Made by a program: the position numbers and the translations under genes
In this document: positions 27,062 to 35,657 of the stretch, one piece after another
Layout of the letters: every line of letters begins with the position of its first letter
How positions within the stretch are numbered: the stretch's first letter is position 1
The notes under the pieces: generated by a model
The model's database searches: none
Told to the model about the DNA's origin: nothing
What the model saw: the letters and a program-made list of their open reading frames with translations, nothing else
Assembly (NCBI RefSeq): GCF_001469025.1
Contig: NZ_LNIZ01000004.1
Span: forward strand, 62,001-126,000
Direction of reading: 5' to 3'
DNA: 64,000 nucleotides
From: Trueperella bernardiae
GTDB lineage: Bacteria; Actinomycetota; Actinomycetes; Actinomycetales; Actinomycetaceae

Positions 27062-30006
27062 TCGATGCCTCCCACCCGCCGGCGCAGAGGCAGCGCGGTG
27101 ACCAGGCTGGCCAGGAGCGCCACGAACTGCGCCACAACTGTGACACGGTGCACCCGGTCTACGTAGTCGATATGCACGTCCCCGGCGTCCGGCAGCTGCC
27201 AGGCCTGCGCCCAGCTGTCCTCGATCGTCTCGAGCCTCTGGCCGTCGAGCGTGGCCACCCACCGCGCGTCGGCCCGCTCGGCAAGCGAGAGCGTGCCGGG
27301 TCCCGTTACTTCCCCTTCCGCGTTCACGACGCCCGAGGCGAGGCCAGCGTCCGCCCGCGCGCGGTCTGCCGGCTCGGTGACGCGCCAGAAGGTCCCGGCC
27401 TCGCCCGTGGTGACGTACTGGAGGCCGGGGATGGTGTGGAGGCGGCCGACTAGCTGGCTGCGGAACTCCGGCGATTCGCCCTCCCCCGCCGGTGGGACGA
27501 GCACGATCGCGATGGCGTGGTCGGCCAGCTCGGCGCCGTCCCCGGAGCCGCGGGTGAGCCCGGCCACGGCGTCGGCGAGGGCGGAGTCGGCGGAGTCGGG
27601 ATCCATCGCCTGCCCGCGCGCCATGGTGTATTCGTGGAGCTCGATGCCCTGGCCGCGCCAGAGTTCGGCGCTGACGCCCTCGGAGGTGGGGGTAAGGGCG
27701 AGGACGCGCTCGTGGCGGGCCTCGGCCTCCACGCCGAGCGCGGGGAGGGCAGGAGCGTTCGCGCCGAGCACGGGCTCCTCTTCCCACACGGTCTGCAGGC
27801 CGCGCCCACCCGCGGCCACAACGGCGAGCGGCAGGGCGAGCATGACGAGCCCGCCCACGATCTGGGTGGCCCCAAAACTGCGGCGGCGCATGGCGGTGCG
27901 AAGCCCGTGCGAACCACAGATGATCGCGATCCACGCGCCCAACCACGCCAACGAATAGCCCACTATCGGCGAGCCCTCCACGGACTCATACCCGCCGGTC
28001 ACCAGCCGGTATCCCACCGTGAACGTGGGGGCGAGCGCGGCGACACCGAGGCCGGCGGCGAGAATCAGCCAGCCGAGGCGGATCCACCAACGCCGGTGCA
28101 GGCGCAACAACGCGAGCGCGGCGGCGCCGAACACGGACGCGACCGCCACGAGGAGGACGGGGTCGGTGCGCACCTGGTCCACCATGACGAGGGCCGGGGT
28201 GGCGCCCGTCGGTACGCCCGGCTGGGCAAACAGCAAGCCGGGGGAAAACGCGCCGAGCGAGGGCGCAAGCAGGAGCAGGGCCGGCACGGGCACCCACAGC
28301 CAGCGCTTGCGCTGCCCGGGCCTGCCCGCCACGCCGATCACAGCGACCACGATCGCTACGGCAGCAAACAGGGGCGTGGCCGCCGCCAGCACGCCGAACG
28401 CCAGCGCAAGTAACCCCAGGCTACGCGCCGAGCCACGCCAGGCCCCGGCGATCGCGAACAGTGCCACGGGCAGGGTCACGTGCACGACGACGGCCCCGAT
28501 CTGCCCATCGGCCAGCGCCGCCATGAACGGGGGCGCCACCACCCAGGCAAGCGCTGCGACGGTCCGCACCACCCAGGAGGCGGACATCCGCCCGGCAGCA
28601 AGGTAAGCGAAGAACGCGGCGGCCGGGATCGCCAGGTACAGCATGCCGGTGGCGAGCGCGCCGAGTGTCAGCCCGAACGGGTGACCAAGGACAAGGAAGG
28701 GCAACATCGCCACCCACAGGGGATCCACCGCATAGGCGTGGCCGGATCCCGAGTCGAGCCAACCTGACCAAATGAGGCGGGCCAGGTCCGGCGCGCCCGT
28801 GGTGTCGGCCGCGAGCCCGCCGCCCGAAAGCACGCCCGCGGAGAACACGGGCAGGAAGAACACGACCGCGACCAGCGCGGCGATCGCCACCGACACGAGC
28901 CCACCCCTGCGGGAGTGGCGGGCGAGGTCTGCGCGGGCCTTGATGGTGAGCGGGTCGGGCTGCTCGGCCAGAATCTTGGCCTCCTTGGCCGACCTCTTCG
29001 ATTCGCGGCGCGCCGATCGGATGTCGGCCGGCCGGGCCTCGAGCGCGGTCAGGGCGTCGGCCCCCACGGACGCGACCTTTGCGATCCGGCGGCGCCCGCG
29101 CACGACGTCGTCGAGCATGGTCAGCACGCGCGCCCCGGCTCCCAGCTCGGCCCAGGCAAGGGCCGTGTCCTTCGTGACGAGCCGGGCCAGGGATCGCGGC
29201 AGTGCGAGCAGCAGATAGCCGAGCACGTAGAGCGGCACGAGGGCGCCGGGCGCGGCGAGTAACGAGTTGTAGATCTGGGCCGAGCGGCGCTGGGCGTAGC
29301 TACGGTCGGGGTTCTCGCCCAGGCCGGCGCGGGCGTGGCGGACCACGGCGGCCGGGTCGACCACCACGCGGTAGCCGGCACGGCGGGCGCGGCGGGAGAA
29401 TTCGAGCCCCTCGCCAAAGGGCCCAAGGAACGGGTCAAGCCCGCCGAGCTCGTCCCACATGGAGCGACGCACTAAAGCCCCGGCCGTCCCCACCGCGAGC
29501 ACATCGATGCGCGAATCGTACTGACCCTGGTCGCGCTCCCCCGCCTCTACCTCGGGCACGCGCCGCGCGCTGCGGGTGGCGCGGATGCCCACCTCCAGCA
29601 GCACCGGTGAGTCCGCATCCTCCCACGCGATCTGCTTGGGGCCGACCACACCGATGCGGTTCGATCCCTCGCCGGTACGCAACAGGGTGTCGAGGGCCGC
29701 TGGTTCGGGGCGGGAGTCGGCGTGTAGGATCCACAGCCAGTCCGACTCGGGAAGCTCGAGGCCCGCGATCACCTGGCCGAGGTTCTTGCCGGCGCCGTGG
29801 ACGAGCTGGATGTGCTCGCCGTCGGGATCGAGCTGGGCGTGAACCGGCTGGACGAACGGGGAATCGAGGCTGGGCACGGCCACCACGATGTGGTCAGGGC
29901 CGTGGATCTGCTCCCTCAGCCCTGCCAGCGTGTCGGCCAAAAAAGAAAGGTCACGGCGGTGGCACACCACGATCGCCGTGACTTTCTCACGAGTAACGCT
30001 CTCCAC
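27058..30006 (-). CDS. Large membrane glycosyltransferase, family 2 catalytic domain
   Basis: A 982-residue protein. Residues 1-290 are a GT2 (GT-A fold) domain with AIVVCHRRDLSFLADTL, a WLWILHADSRPEP metal-binding region and GGLDPFLGPFGEGLEFSRRAR. The remainder carries many membrane helices from about residue 265 and, after residue 390, a multi-pass block resembling GT-C or scaffold membrane domains. An extracytoplasmic segment and a final helix near the C-terminus follow. It probably transfers sugar onto a lipid- or wall-linked acceptor. The GTG at 30006 shares one base with the whiB stop (TAGTG), so translation is coupled to whiB upstream and to the DUF5719-like gene downstream. Confidence 0.82.
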   Translation of the reverse strand: MESVTREKVTAIVVCHRRDLSFLADTLAGLREQIHGPDHIVVAVPSLDSPFVQPVHAQLDPDGEHIQLVHGAGKNLGQVIAGLELPESDWLWILHADSRPEPAALDTLLRTGEGSNRIGVVGPKQIAWEDADSPVLLEVGIRATRSARRVPEVEAGERDQGQYDSRIDVLAVGTAGALVRRSMWDELGGLDPFLGPFGEGLEFSRRARRAGYRVVVDPAAVVRHARAGLGENPDRSYAQRRSAQIYNSLLAAPGALVPLYVLGYLLLALPRSLARLVTKDTALAWAELGAGARVLTMLDDVVRGRRRIAKVASVGADALTALEARPADIRSARRESKRSAKEAKILAEQPDPLTIKARADLARHSRRGGLVSVAIAALVAVVFFLPVFSAGVLSGGGLAADTTGAPDLARLIWSGWLDSGSGHAYAVDPLWVAMLPFLVLGHPFGLTLGALATGMLYLAIPAAAFFAYLAAGRMSASWVVRTVAALAWVVAPPFMAALADGQIGAVVVHVTLPVALFAIAGAWRGSARSLGLLALAFGVLAAATPLFAAVAIVVAVIGVAGRPGQRKRWLWVPVPALLLLAPSLGAFSPGLLFAQPGVPTGATPALVMVDQVRTDPVLLVAVASVFGAAALALLRLHRRWWIRLGWLILAAGLGVAALAPTFTVGYRLVTGGYESVEGSPIVGYSLAWLGAWIAIICGSHGLRTAMRRRSFGATQIVGGLVMLALPLAVVAAGGRGLQTVWEEEPVLGANAPALPALGVEAEARHERVLALTPTSEGVSAELWRGQGIELHEYTMARGQAMDPDSADSALADAVAGLTRGSGDGAELADHAIAIVLVPPAGEGESPEFRSQLVGRLHTIPGLQYVTTGEAGTFWRVTEPADRARADAGLASGVVNAEGEVTGPGTLSLAERADARWVATLDGQRLETIEDSWAQAWQLPDAGDVHIDYVDRVHRVTVVAQFVALLASLVTALPLRRRVGGIE

Positions 30007-30359
30007 TAGCGAGCTCCGCGCGCTGCCTTACGCTCGCGAGCCATACGCTTGCGGTCATTGTCCGAAGTGCCGCCCCAGATGCCGTGGCGGATGTCGTTCG
30101 TCACGGCGTATTCGAGGCACTCGGCCCGCACGGAGCAGTTCTTGCAAATGGACGTGGCCGGCGCGGTAGATCCGCCCTTTTCGGGGTAAAAAATGTCAGG
30201 ATCGGTCTGCGCACACAGCGCCTCTTCCATCCATGACAGGTCCGCGTCCTGGGCAAAGCCGTAGCCGAGGTCAAAAATTCCCTGCATCAGCCGTTGAGCC
30301 AGTTGAGGATCCTCCGCGACATGGGCGGTGTGGAGCGGCGTCGCTTTCGACTGCCTCAT
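30006..30359 (-). CDS. whiB: WhiB-family iron-sulfur regulator, WhiB2/WhmD-like
   Basis: WhiB proteins bind a 4Fe-4S cluster and usually act with the primary sigma factor to control transcription; WhiB2/WhmD affects septation. The 117-residue protein has the four cluster cysteines C49, C72, C75 and C81 (C-x22-C-x2-C-x5-C), the GIWGG turn at residues 93-97 and a basic C-terminal tail RKRMARERKAARGAR. The ATG at 30359 follows GGAGG. Assignment to WhiB2 rests on the neighbourhood (DUF3499, metallopeptidase, rml genes), as in mycobacteria. A good promoter with nested palindromes lies just upstream. Confidence 0.92.
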   Translation of the reverse strand: MRQSKATPLHTAHVAEDPQLAQRLMQGIFDLGYGFAQDADLSWMEEALCAQTDPDIFYPEKGGSTAPATSICKNCSVRAECLEYAVTNDIRHGIWGGTSDNDRKRMARERKAARGAR

Positions 30360-30390
30360 GTGGTCCTCCGTTCAAAATCTCTGTGGTTAA

Positions 30391-30419
30391 ATTACATCGG
30401 TGTAACCACCTAAAGTCAA
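30391..30419 (-). promoter_or_regulatory. whiB promoter with overlapping palindrome
   Basis: Minus strand: TTGACT (30414-30419), a 17-base spacer and TGTAAT (30391-30396). A TTACA-4-TGTAA palindrome (30392-30405) covers the -10 box, and TGGTTA/TAACCA (30384-30389, 30403-30408) encloses part of it. A repressor or autoregulatory site is likely but unproven. Confidence 0.6.
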
Positions 30420-30548
30420 GACGCTTTACACACTTCGAGACGCCCATCGGCGTGTTGTCCGCGTTTTGGGCCCCTTAGTGTGAGATATTGCGGTTTTCCT
30501 GTGCGAGCGGGCGAGCACGCGCCCCCACTTTCGTGCGACGATGGTGGC

Positions 30549-31415
30549 ATGACACCTCGCCCTTCTGAGCTTGCCCTGCTTGCCGAACGCTCCGCACGCG
30601 CCGTGGCACCGGACCTCCTCGAGGCCTTCAAGAACCCCGGCCCAGTCGAGTACAAGCGCAATTTCCACGACCCCGTCACGGTTCACGACCGCCGTGCCGA
30701 GGCCGCCATCCGCGCGATCCTCTTCGAGGCCCTGCCGTCCTCGCTGCTGCTTGGCGAGGAGGAGGGCCACGTCATCGACTCCTCCGGCTCGCGCACGGTT
30801 CCTGGGCCGAACGACGTCGTGTGGCTGGTCGACCCCATCGACGGCACGTCGAACTTCACCTCTGGCCTGCTGTTTTGGTGCGTCTCGATCGCGGCCGTGG
30901 TGGGCGGGGAGGTGGTGGCGGGCGTCATCTACCAGCCCAGCCTCGACGTGCTCTACCTGGCCGACGACACGGGCGCCTACCGCAACGGCGAGCCGATGCG
31001 CGTGAGCGACCAGCCCCCGCACCGCAGCCTGTTCGCCGCGGATTTCCCCTCCGAGCGCATCGAGGATCAGGACAGCGCGGCGCGTGGCTACCGGCTCCTG
31101 CTCGAGGGGTCGAAGTCGATGCGGCGCCTGGGTTCGACCGCCCTGCACCTGGCCGGCGTAGCCGAGGGCACGCTCGGGGCGTGTCTGGGAATGGGCACCC
31201 AGCCGTGGGACATCGGCGCGGGCATCGCCCTGGTCAAGGCCGCCGGCGGGCAGATCCTCGGCGTGCGTGACGACCGCTCCACGAACACCTCCGTCTATGA
31301 CAGCCCCACCTACGCCGCGGCCGGCCACCCTGACTCCCTCCAGCTCTGCCTCGACGCCATCGGCTGCGTGGCGCCCCAAGACCTGCAAACCCACTACTTC
31401 GGAGGTGACGCGTGA
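30549..31415 (+). CDS. Inositol-monophosphatase-family phosphatase, possible histidinol-phosphatase HisN
   Basis: The 288-residue protein belongs to the Mg-dependent inositol monophosphatase superfamily. Metal-binding motifs are present: GEEEGHV near residue 70, WLVDPIDGTSNFTSG near 95, and WDIGAGIALVKAAGG near 220. In actinobacteria this family includes HisN (histidinol-phosphate hydrolysis), inositol monophosphatase and related enzymes, which cannot be separated by eye. The ATG at 30549 is chosen; a longer ORF from 30480 has an atypical N-terminus, and the ribosome binding site is weak. It is translationally coupled (GTGA overlap) to the TIGR03089 gene. Confidence 0.85.
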   Translation: MTPRPSELALLAERSARAVAPDLLEAFKNPGPVEYKRNFHDPVTVHDRRAEAAIRAILFEALPSSLLLGEEEGHVIDSSGSRTVPGPNDVVWLVDPIDGTSNFTSGLLFWCVSIAAVVGGEVVAGVIYQPSLDVLYLADDTGAYRNGEPMRVSDQPPHRSLFAADFPSERIEDQDSAARGYRLLLEGSKSMRRLGSTALHLAGVAEGTLGACLGMGTQPWDIGAGIALVKAAGGQILGVRDDRSTNTSVYDSPTYAAAGHPDSLQLCLDAIGCVAPQDLQTHYFGGDA

Positions 31416-32110
31416 GCCTGTACGCCTCCCTCGCCACCCGCGGCACCTCCCCCGCGCTGACCTGGTACGACTCCGACGGCCGCCTCGAACTCTCCGGCAA
31501 GGTGCTCGCCAACCACGTGGCCAAAATCGCCAACTACCTGCGCGACGAGTTCGGCCTCGAACCCGGCGAGCACGTAGCCCTTGACCTGCCCCTGCACTGG
31601 AAGACCCTCGCCTGGGCACTCGGCGCGCTCGTGGCCGGGTTGGAGGTTCACGACGCCGTGGCGCAGGTTCCGGCCGCAGGCGCGACTGGCAATCATGCCG
31701 GCGCGGCTGGAGAGGCCGGCCCGGCAGGTCCGGCTAGCGACCTGGCCAGCGACCTGGTGGTAACGAACCACCCCGAGCGCTGGGCAGAGAGCGCCGCCGA
31801 AGTGGTGGCCCTCAACCTCGACTCCTTCGCCTTCGCCTGGAATGGCGATCTGCCCGCCGGTGTGGCGGACGGTTTGGCCGACGTCATGGGCCAACCCGAT
31901 GCCCTCGTGCTCGCCGAAGAAACCGACAACGCCGAGCGGGCGCGCGGGGGCAAGGTGATCGAGCGCGCCAGCGTGCTCGTGAAGCCCACCGTCGCCGAGG
32001 CGACCCGGGCGCTCCTGGCGGCGAGTGCGGGAGGTGCGGCGATCGTCGTCGTTGGCGAAGGCGACCCCGCAAGGATCGTGGCGGCAGAGCGCGCGCAGAT
32101 CCTTCCCTAA
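31412..32110 (+). CDS. TIGR03089 family protein
   Basis: A 232-residue actinobacterial protein that resembles a shortened N-terminal part of acyl-/aminoacyl-adenylating enzymes. The N-terminus reads LATRGTSPALTWYDSDGRLELSG, then LANHVAKIANYLRDEFGLEPGEHVALDLPLHW, matching the AMP-ligase opening. The ATP-binding core is replaced by a variable Ala/Gly segment and a short tail with ATRALLAASAGGAAIVVVGE. It is therefore unlikely to adenylate substrates by itself. Function is unknown. In mycobacteria a homologue lies near the dTDP-rhamnose genes, as here. It starts at a GTG overlapping the hisN-like stop. Confidence 0.85.
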   Translation: MSLYASLATRGTSPALTWYDSDGRLELSGKVLANHVAKIANYLRDEFGLEPGEHVALDLPLHWKTLAWALGALVAGLEVHDAVAQVPAAGATGNHAGAAGEAGPAGPASDLASDLVVTNHPERWAESAAEVVALNLDSFAFAWNGDLPAGVADGLADVMGQPDALVLAEETDNAERARGGKVIERASVLVKPTVAEATRALLAASAGGAAIVVVGEGDPARIVAAERAQILP

Positions 32111-32114
32111 CCCG

Positions 32115-33071
32115 TTACTTAGCTACGGCCCCGGACTGGACGCGGCGGCGGAAATAGAGCGAGAGCAGGGAACCAGAAACGTTGTGCCACACGGAGAAGA
32201 TGACGCCGGGCAGGGCGGATTCGGGGGTGGCGGCGAAGTGGGTCTTACCCAGGGTGGCGGCGAGGCCGGAGTTTTGCATCCCCACCTCGATGCAGACCGT
32301 GCGTGCCACGCGAGGGCTGCACCCGGTGGCGCGAGCGGCCCAGTAGCCTATGAGCAGGCCGGCCAGGTTGTGCAAGATGACGGCCACGAGCACCACGCCC
32401 ACGGCGCTCGCGATGGCGTCGGCAGAGCCGGGGATGAGAGCGGCGACCACGGCCGAGATGCCGAGCGTGGAGATCCACGGCAGCACGGGCAGCACGCGGT
32501 CCACGGCCTTCGGGATAAGCAGGCGTAGTACCACGCCGCCCACCACCGGGATCACCACGGTCTTGAGGATGGAGAGCGCCATGGCACCGCCGTCGATGTC
32601 AGTGAACGTGCCCGCCAGCCACTGCACGAGCAGCGGGGTAAAGATTGGGGCGAGCAGCGTGGAGACGGTGGTGAGCGTGACCGACAGCGCCACATCGGCC
32701 TTGGCCAGGTACGCCACCACGTTCGACGCCGTGCCGCCCGGCGCACACCCGAGCAGGATGAAACCGATCGCCAGGCCCTGCGGCAGGCCGAGGATTTTCA
32801 CCAACGCGATCGCCACGAGCGGCATGATGACGTACTGGGCCGCCACCCCGATGAGCACGGCGAGGGGGCGCTCGGCCACGCGCTTGAAGTCGGCGAGCGT
32901 GAGGGTGAGGCCCATGGTGAACATGATGAAGCCCAGACCGGGCGAGATGTAGGGCGTGAGGTGGGAGGCGGTGGCCGGGAAAAGGTAGGCCCACACTGCC
33001 CCCGCCACGATGACGGCCGGGAAAACGCTGACCGCGATGAGTGCGGAACGATCCTCAGAGCGCTTCGACAT
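32115..33071 (-). CDS. Bile acid:sodium symporter (BASS) family transporter
   Basis: BASS transporters couple Na+ to uptake of organic anions; bacterial members carry bile acids, pantoate or other acids. The 318-residue, roughly ten-helix protein contains FIMFTMGLTLTLADF (residues 48-62), the crossover motif GCAPGGTASNVVAYLAKAD and the second unwound-helix motif EVGMQNSGLA near residue 265. Both substrate and sodium sites therefore look intact. The start MSKRSEDR at 33071 is preferred because GGAAAGAG precedes it; an upstream ATG would add five residues. A decayed paralogue lies just beyond rfbA. The substrate is not predictable. Confidence 0.9.
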   Translation of the reverse strand: MSKRSEDRSALIAVSVFPAVIVAGAVWAYLFPATASHLTPYISPGLGFIMFTMGLTLTLADFKRVAERPLAVLIGVAAQYVIMPLVAIALVKILGLPQGLAIGFILLGCAPGGTASNVVAYLAKADVALSVTLTTVSTLLAPIFTPLLVQWLAGTFTDIDGGAMALSILKTVVIPVVGGVVLRLLIPKAVDRVLPVLPWISTLGISAVVAALIPGSADAIASAVGVVLVAVILHNLAGLLIGYWAARATGCSPRVARTVCIEVGMQNSGLAATLGKTHFAATPESALPGVIFSVWHNVSGSLLSLYFRRRVQSGAVAK

Positions 33072-33125
33072 GTGTTCTCTTTCCATTTACCGGCAATTAT
33101 CACCCATTAGACATCCAATGTAGGC

Positions 33126-33131
33126 CACAAT
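33126..33131 (+). promoter_or_regulatory. CACAAT box six bases before rfbA
   Basis: CACAAT matches four of six TATAAT positions and ends six bases before the ATG, with no ribosome binding site visible. A leaderless start is possible. Confidence 0.3.
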
Positions 33132-33137
33132 AGACCC

Positions 33138-34004
33138 ATGCGTGGAATCATCTTGGCCGGCGGATCCGGCACTCGTCTTCATCCGATCACCCTGGGCACG
33201 TCCAAGCAGCTCGTGCCCGTGTACGACAAGCCGATGATCTACTATCCCATGAGCACCCTCATGTTGGCCGGCATTTCGGACATCCTCATCATCACCACCC
33301 CCGAGGACGCCCCCCAATTCCATCGCCTGCTCGGGGACGGATCGCAGTTCGGCGTCAACCTGTCCTTCACCGTGCAGGAGGTGCCCAACGGGCTGGCCCA
33401 GGCGTTCGTGCTGGGCGCGGACTTCATCGGGAACGAGGCGGCCAGCCTCATCCTCGGCGACAACATTTTCTACGGCCCGGGCATGGGCACGCGCCTGCGC
33501 CGCAATGTGGATCCCGACGGCGGGGCCGTGTTCGCCTATCACGTGACGGATCCGGAGCGCTACGGCGTGGTCGAGTTCGATGAGGACTTCCGAGCCCTGT
33601 CGATTGAGGAGAAGCCGGCCAAGCCGAAGTCAAACTACGCCGTGCCGGGCCTGTACTTCTACGACAATGACGTGGTGGAGATCGCCAAAAACCTGCAGCC
33701 CTCAGCACGCGGGGAGTACGAGATCACGGACATCAACAAGGTCTACCTCGAGGCAGGCAAACTCTCGGTGGAGGTGTTGCCGCGCGGCACGGCCTGGCTG
33801 GACACCGGCACGTTCGACTCGCTCGCCGACGCCACCGCCTACGTCCGCACCGTCGAGGCCCGCCAGGGGCTCAAGGTGGGTTCACCGGAGGAGGTCGCCT
33901 GGCGGATGGGTTTCATCGACGACGACGGTCTGCGCCGCCGCGCCGAGCCCCTCGTGAAGTCGGGCTACGGGCAATACCTGCTGGACCTCATCGAGCAGCG
34001 CTAG
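33138..34004 (+). CDS. rfbA: Glucose-1-phosphate thymidylyltransferase
   Basis: RfbA/RmlA joins dTTP and glucose-1-phosphate to form dTDP-glucose, the first step of dTDP-L-rhamnose synthesis in the cytoplasm. The 288-residue protein is the standard length. It has the nucleotide-binding [16 protein letters not shown] at residues 3-18, [29 protein letters not shown] with the metal-binding Asp, and [20 protein letters not shown]. The pathway partners rfbB and rfbC are not in the window; rfbD lies 0.75 kb downstream on the other strand. A long inverted repeat follows the stop. Confidence 0.95.
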   Translation: MRGIILAGGSGTRLHPITLGTSKQLVPVYDKPMIYYPMSTLMLAGISDILIITTPEDAPQFHRLLGDGSQFGVNLSFTVQEVPNGLAQAFVLGADFIGNEAASLILGDNIFYGPGMGTRLRRNVDPDGGAVFAYHVTDPERYGVVEFDEDFRALSIEEKPAKPKSNYAVPGLYFYDNDVVEIAKNLQPSARGEYEITDINKVYLEAGKLSVEVLPRGTAWLDTGTFDSLADATAYVRTVEARQGLKVGSPEEVAWRMGFIDDDGLRRRAEPLVKSGYGQYLLDLIEQR

Positions 34005-34045
34005 GAGCCTCGTGAGGTCGCGCCTGGCAAACGCGACACTAACCG

Positions 34046-34090
34046 GCAAGATGCGGCACTAAATTACCGTTATTTTGTGCCGCATCTTGC
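34046..34090. repeat. Perfect 14-bp inverted repeat after rfbA
   Basis: GCAAGATGCGGCAC (34046-34059) and GTGCCGCATCTTGC (34077-34090) pair perfectly. After one mismatch, four more A-T pairs narrow the loop to about seven bases. It could act as a bidirectional terminator between rfbA and the decayed transporter, or be the remains of a mobile or REP-like element. No long T-run follows. Confidence 0.7.
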
Positions 34091-34107
34091 GAAGTAGTGC
34101 AGCATTT

Positions 34108-34138
34108 GTGGGCGGGCTAAGCCACTGTGGGCGGGCTA
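34108..34138. repeat. 12-base direct repeat at the pseudogene stop
   Basis: GTGGGCGGGCTA occurs at 34108-34119 and 34127-34138, a 19-base period. The second copy contains the stop codon of the decayed transporter. Confidence 0.7.
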
Positions 34139-34746
34139 GGCACCTGCAGGCTCGCCCGCCGGTTCGGTAGCCGTGTGCTCTGCCGTGCGGCGGTAGAACA
34201 TGGACAGGAACGCGCCGGAGAGGTTGTGCCACACCGAGAAGATGACGGCGGCGAAGATGACCGCTCCTGCCGTGGCGAAGGCCTGCGACGAGCCGGGCAC
34301 CACGCCGATCACCACGGCGCAGATGCCGAAGGTGGAGACCCAGGGCAGCACGGGCAGGATCTTGTCGATCACGCGCGGGAGGATGAGGCGCAGGAGCAGG
34401 CCGCCGAGCACGGGAACCACCACGGTCTTGACGATGGAGATCGCCATCGCCCCGCCGTCGATGTCCATGATCGTGCCTGCCATCCACTGCACGAGCAACG
34501 GGGTCATGATGGGGGCCAGTAGCGTGGAGACGGCCGTCATGGTGACGGACAGGGCGACGTCGGCCTTGGCCAGGTAGGAGATGACGTTCGACGACGTGCC
34601 ACCCGGCGCCGAGCCCACGAGGATGATGCCCACGGCCACCGCCTCGGGCAGGTTGAGGATCTTGACGAGCGCGAGCGCGATGAGCGGCATGATGACGTAC
34701 TGGGCCAGGACCCCGAGGAGCACCGGGAGGGGCCGGGCGGCGTCGG
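34136..34746 (-). pseudogene. Decayed BASS-family transporter, N-terminus missing and internally deleted
   Basis: The remaining about 200 codons match the intact transporter at 32115-33071: RPLPVLLGVLAQYVIMPLIA, GSAPGGTSSNVISYLAKADVALS, MDIDGGAMAISIVKTVVVP and IFSVWHNLSGAFLSMFYRR. About 65 N-terminal residues are absent; homology begins right after the rfbD stop. Between GAVIFAAVI and FSVWHN about 59 residues are missing in frame relative to the paralogue, including the EVGMQNSG motif needed for substrate and sodium binding. There is no own start codon in a sensible place; the open frame continues upstream only as a shadow of rfbD. It is almost certainly non-functional. Confidence 0.85.
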
Positions 34747-34748
34747 GC

Positions 34749-35600
34749 TTAGTCGATGTCGGCGAGCACGGCCGGCGCCGCGAGCGCCCAGCGCTCCTTC
34801 CAATCCCCGATGGGGGCCACGCCGATGGCGCCGAGTGAGTCGTGGGCGAGTACGGAATACGACGGCCGAGGCGCGGGCCGGTTGAAGGCCGCGGCGGTGG
34901 TTTCCCCCACGATCGCCGGGTCCTTGCCGTAGGCGGCCACGATTTCCTTGGTGAAGCCGTGCCAGTTGGTCTGGCCAGAGGAGGTGCCGTGGTAGATGCC
35001 GGAGGGCGCGCCGGCTTGGACGAGGCGGACGAGGAGGTCGGCGAGATCGCGGGTCCAGGTGGGTTGGCCGATCTCATCGGTGACCACGGACAGCTGCGGG
35101 TGGGTGTCGGACAGGCGCGCCATGGTCTTGGGGAAGCAGGCGCCGTGGGCACCGTAGAGCCAGGCGGTGCGGACGAGGAGGTAGTCGCCGGTTTCGGCGC
35201 GGACGGCCCATTCGCCGGCGGCCTTGGTGCGCCCGTAGGCGGACTTGGGTGCGATCGGGGCGTACTCGCCGTAGGGGGCCTCGGCGTCGCCGGCAAAGAC
35301 GTAGTCGGTGGAGATCTGGATGATGCGGGCGCCGAGTTCACGAGCGCGCCGGGCGAGCAGCTGGGGGCCGACCGCGTTGACGGCGAAGGCCTGGGCCTCG
35401 TGCTCTTCGGCCGGGTCCACGGCGGTGAAGGCGGCGCAGTTGACGATCACGTCGGTGGCGCCGAGTTCGGCCACCGAGGCCGGGTCGGTGATGTCGATCT
35501 GTGGCTGGTCGAGGGCTGTGACCTCGTAGCCGCGATCGCGGAGGATTTCGGTGAGGTCGGTGCCGAGCATGCCGGCGGCGCCAATGACTGTCCAGTGCAT
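34749..35600 (-). CDS. rfbD: dTDP-4-dehydrorhamnose reductase
   Basis: RfbD/RmlD reduces dTDP-4-dehydro-L-rhamnose with NAD(P)H to dTDP-L-rhamnose, the last step of the pathway. The 283-residue short-chain reductase has VIGAAGMLGTDL (nucleotide-binding glycines, residues 5-16), VIVNCAAFTAVDPAE, QISTDYVFAGDAEAPYGEY and the catalytic SAYGRTKAAGE (Tyr-x-x-x-Lys). The C-terminus GDWKERWALAAP is family-typical. It stands alone, not fused to the epimerase RfbC as happens in some actinobacteria. The decayed transporter follows directly. Rhamnose could serve the glycan locus to the right. Confidence 0.93.
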   Translation of the reverse strand: MHWTVIGAAGMLGTDLTEILRDRGYEVTALDQPQIDITDPASVAELGATDVIVNCAAFTAVDPAEEHEAQAFAVNAVGPQLLARRARELGARIIQISTDYVFAGDAEAPYGEYAPIAPKSAYGRTKAAGEWAVRAETGDYLLVRTAWLYGAHGACFPKTMARLSDTHPQLSVVTDEIGQPTWTRDLADLLVRLVQAGAPSGIYHGTSSGQTNWHGFTKEIVAAYGKDPAIVGETTAAAFNRPAPRPSYSVLAHDSLGAIGVAPIGDWKERWALAAPAVLADID

Positions 35601-35657
35601 AGTTCTCCTTGGTTTTTCACCCAGTCTATCGCGGCCTGTGACGCGGGCGTCTTATCC

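Noticed and set aside
27062-27946. Upstream extension of the DUF5719-like gene
   Set aside because: The added residues are a shadow of the glycosyltransferase; the signal peptide at 27061 and the ATGA overlap fix the real start.
34747-35341. N-terminal part of a long minus-strand frame leading into the decayed transporter
   Set aside because: This part is a frame-shifted shadow of rfbD with Pro/Ser/Thr-rich junk sequence, not a true start of the transporter.
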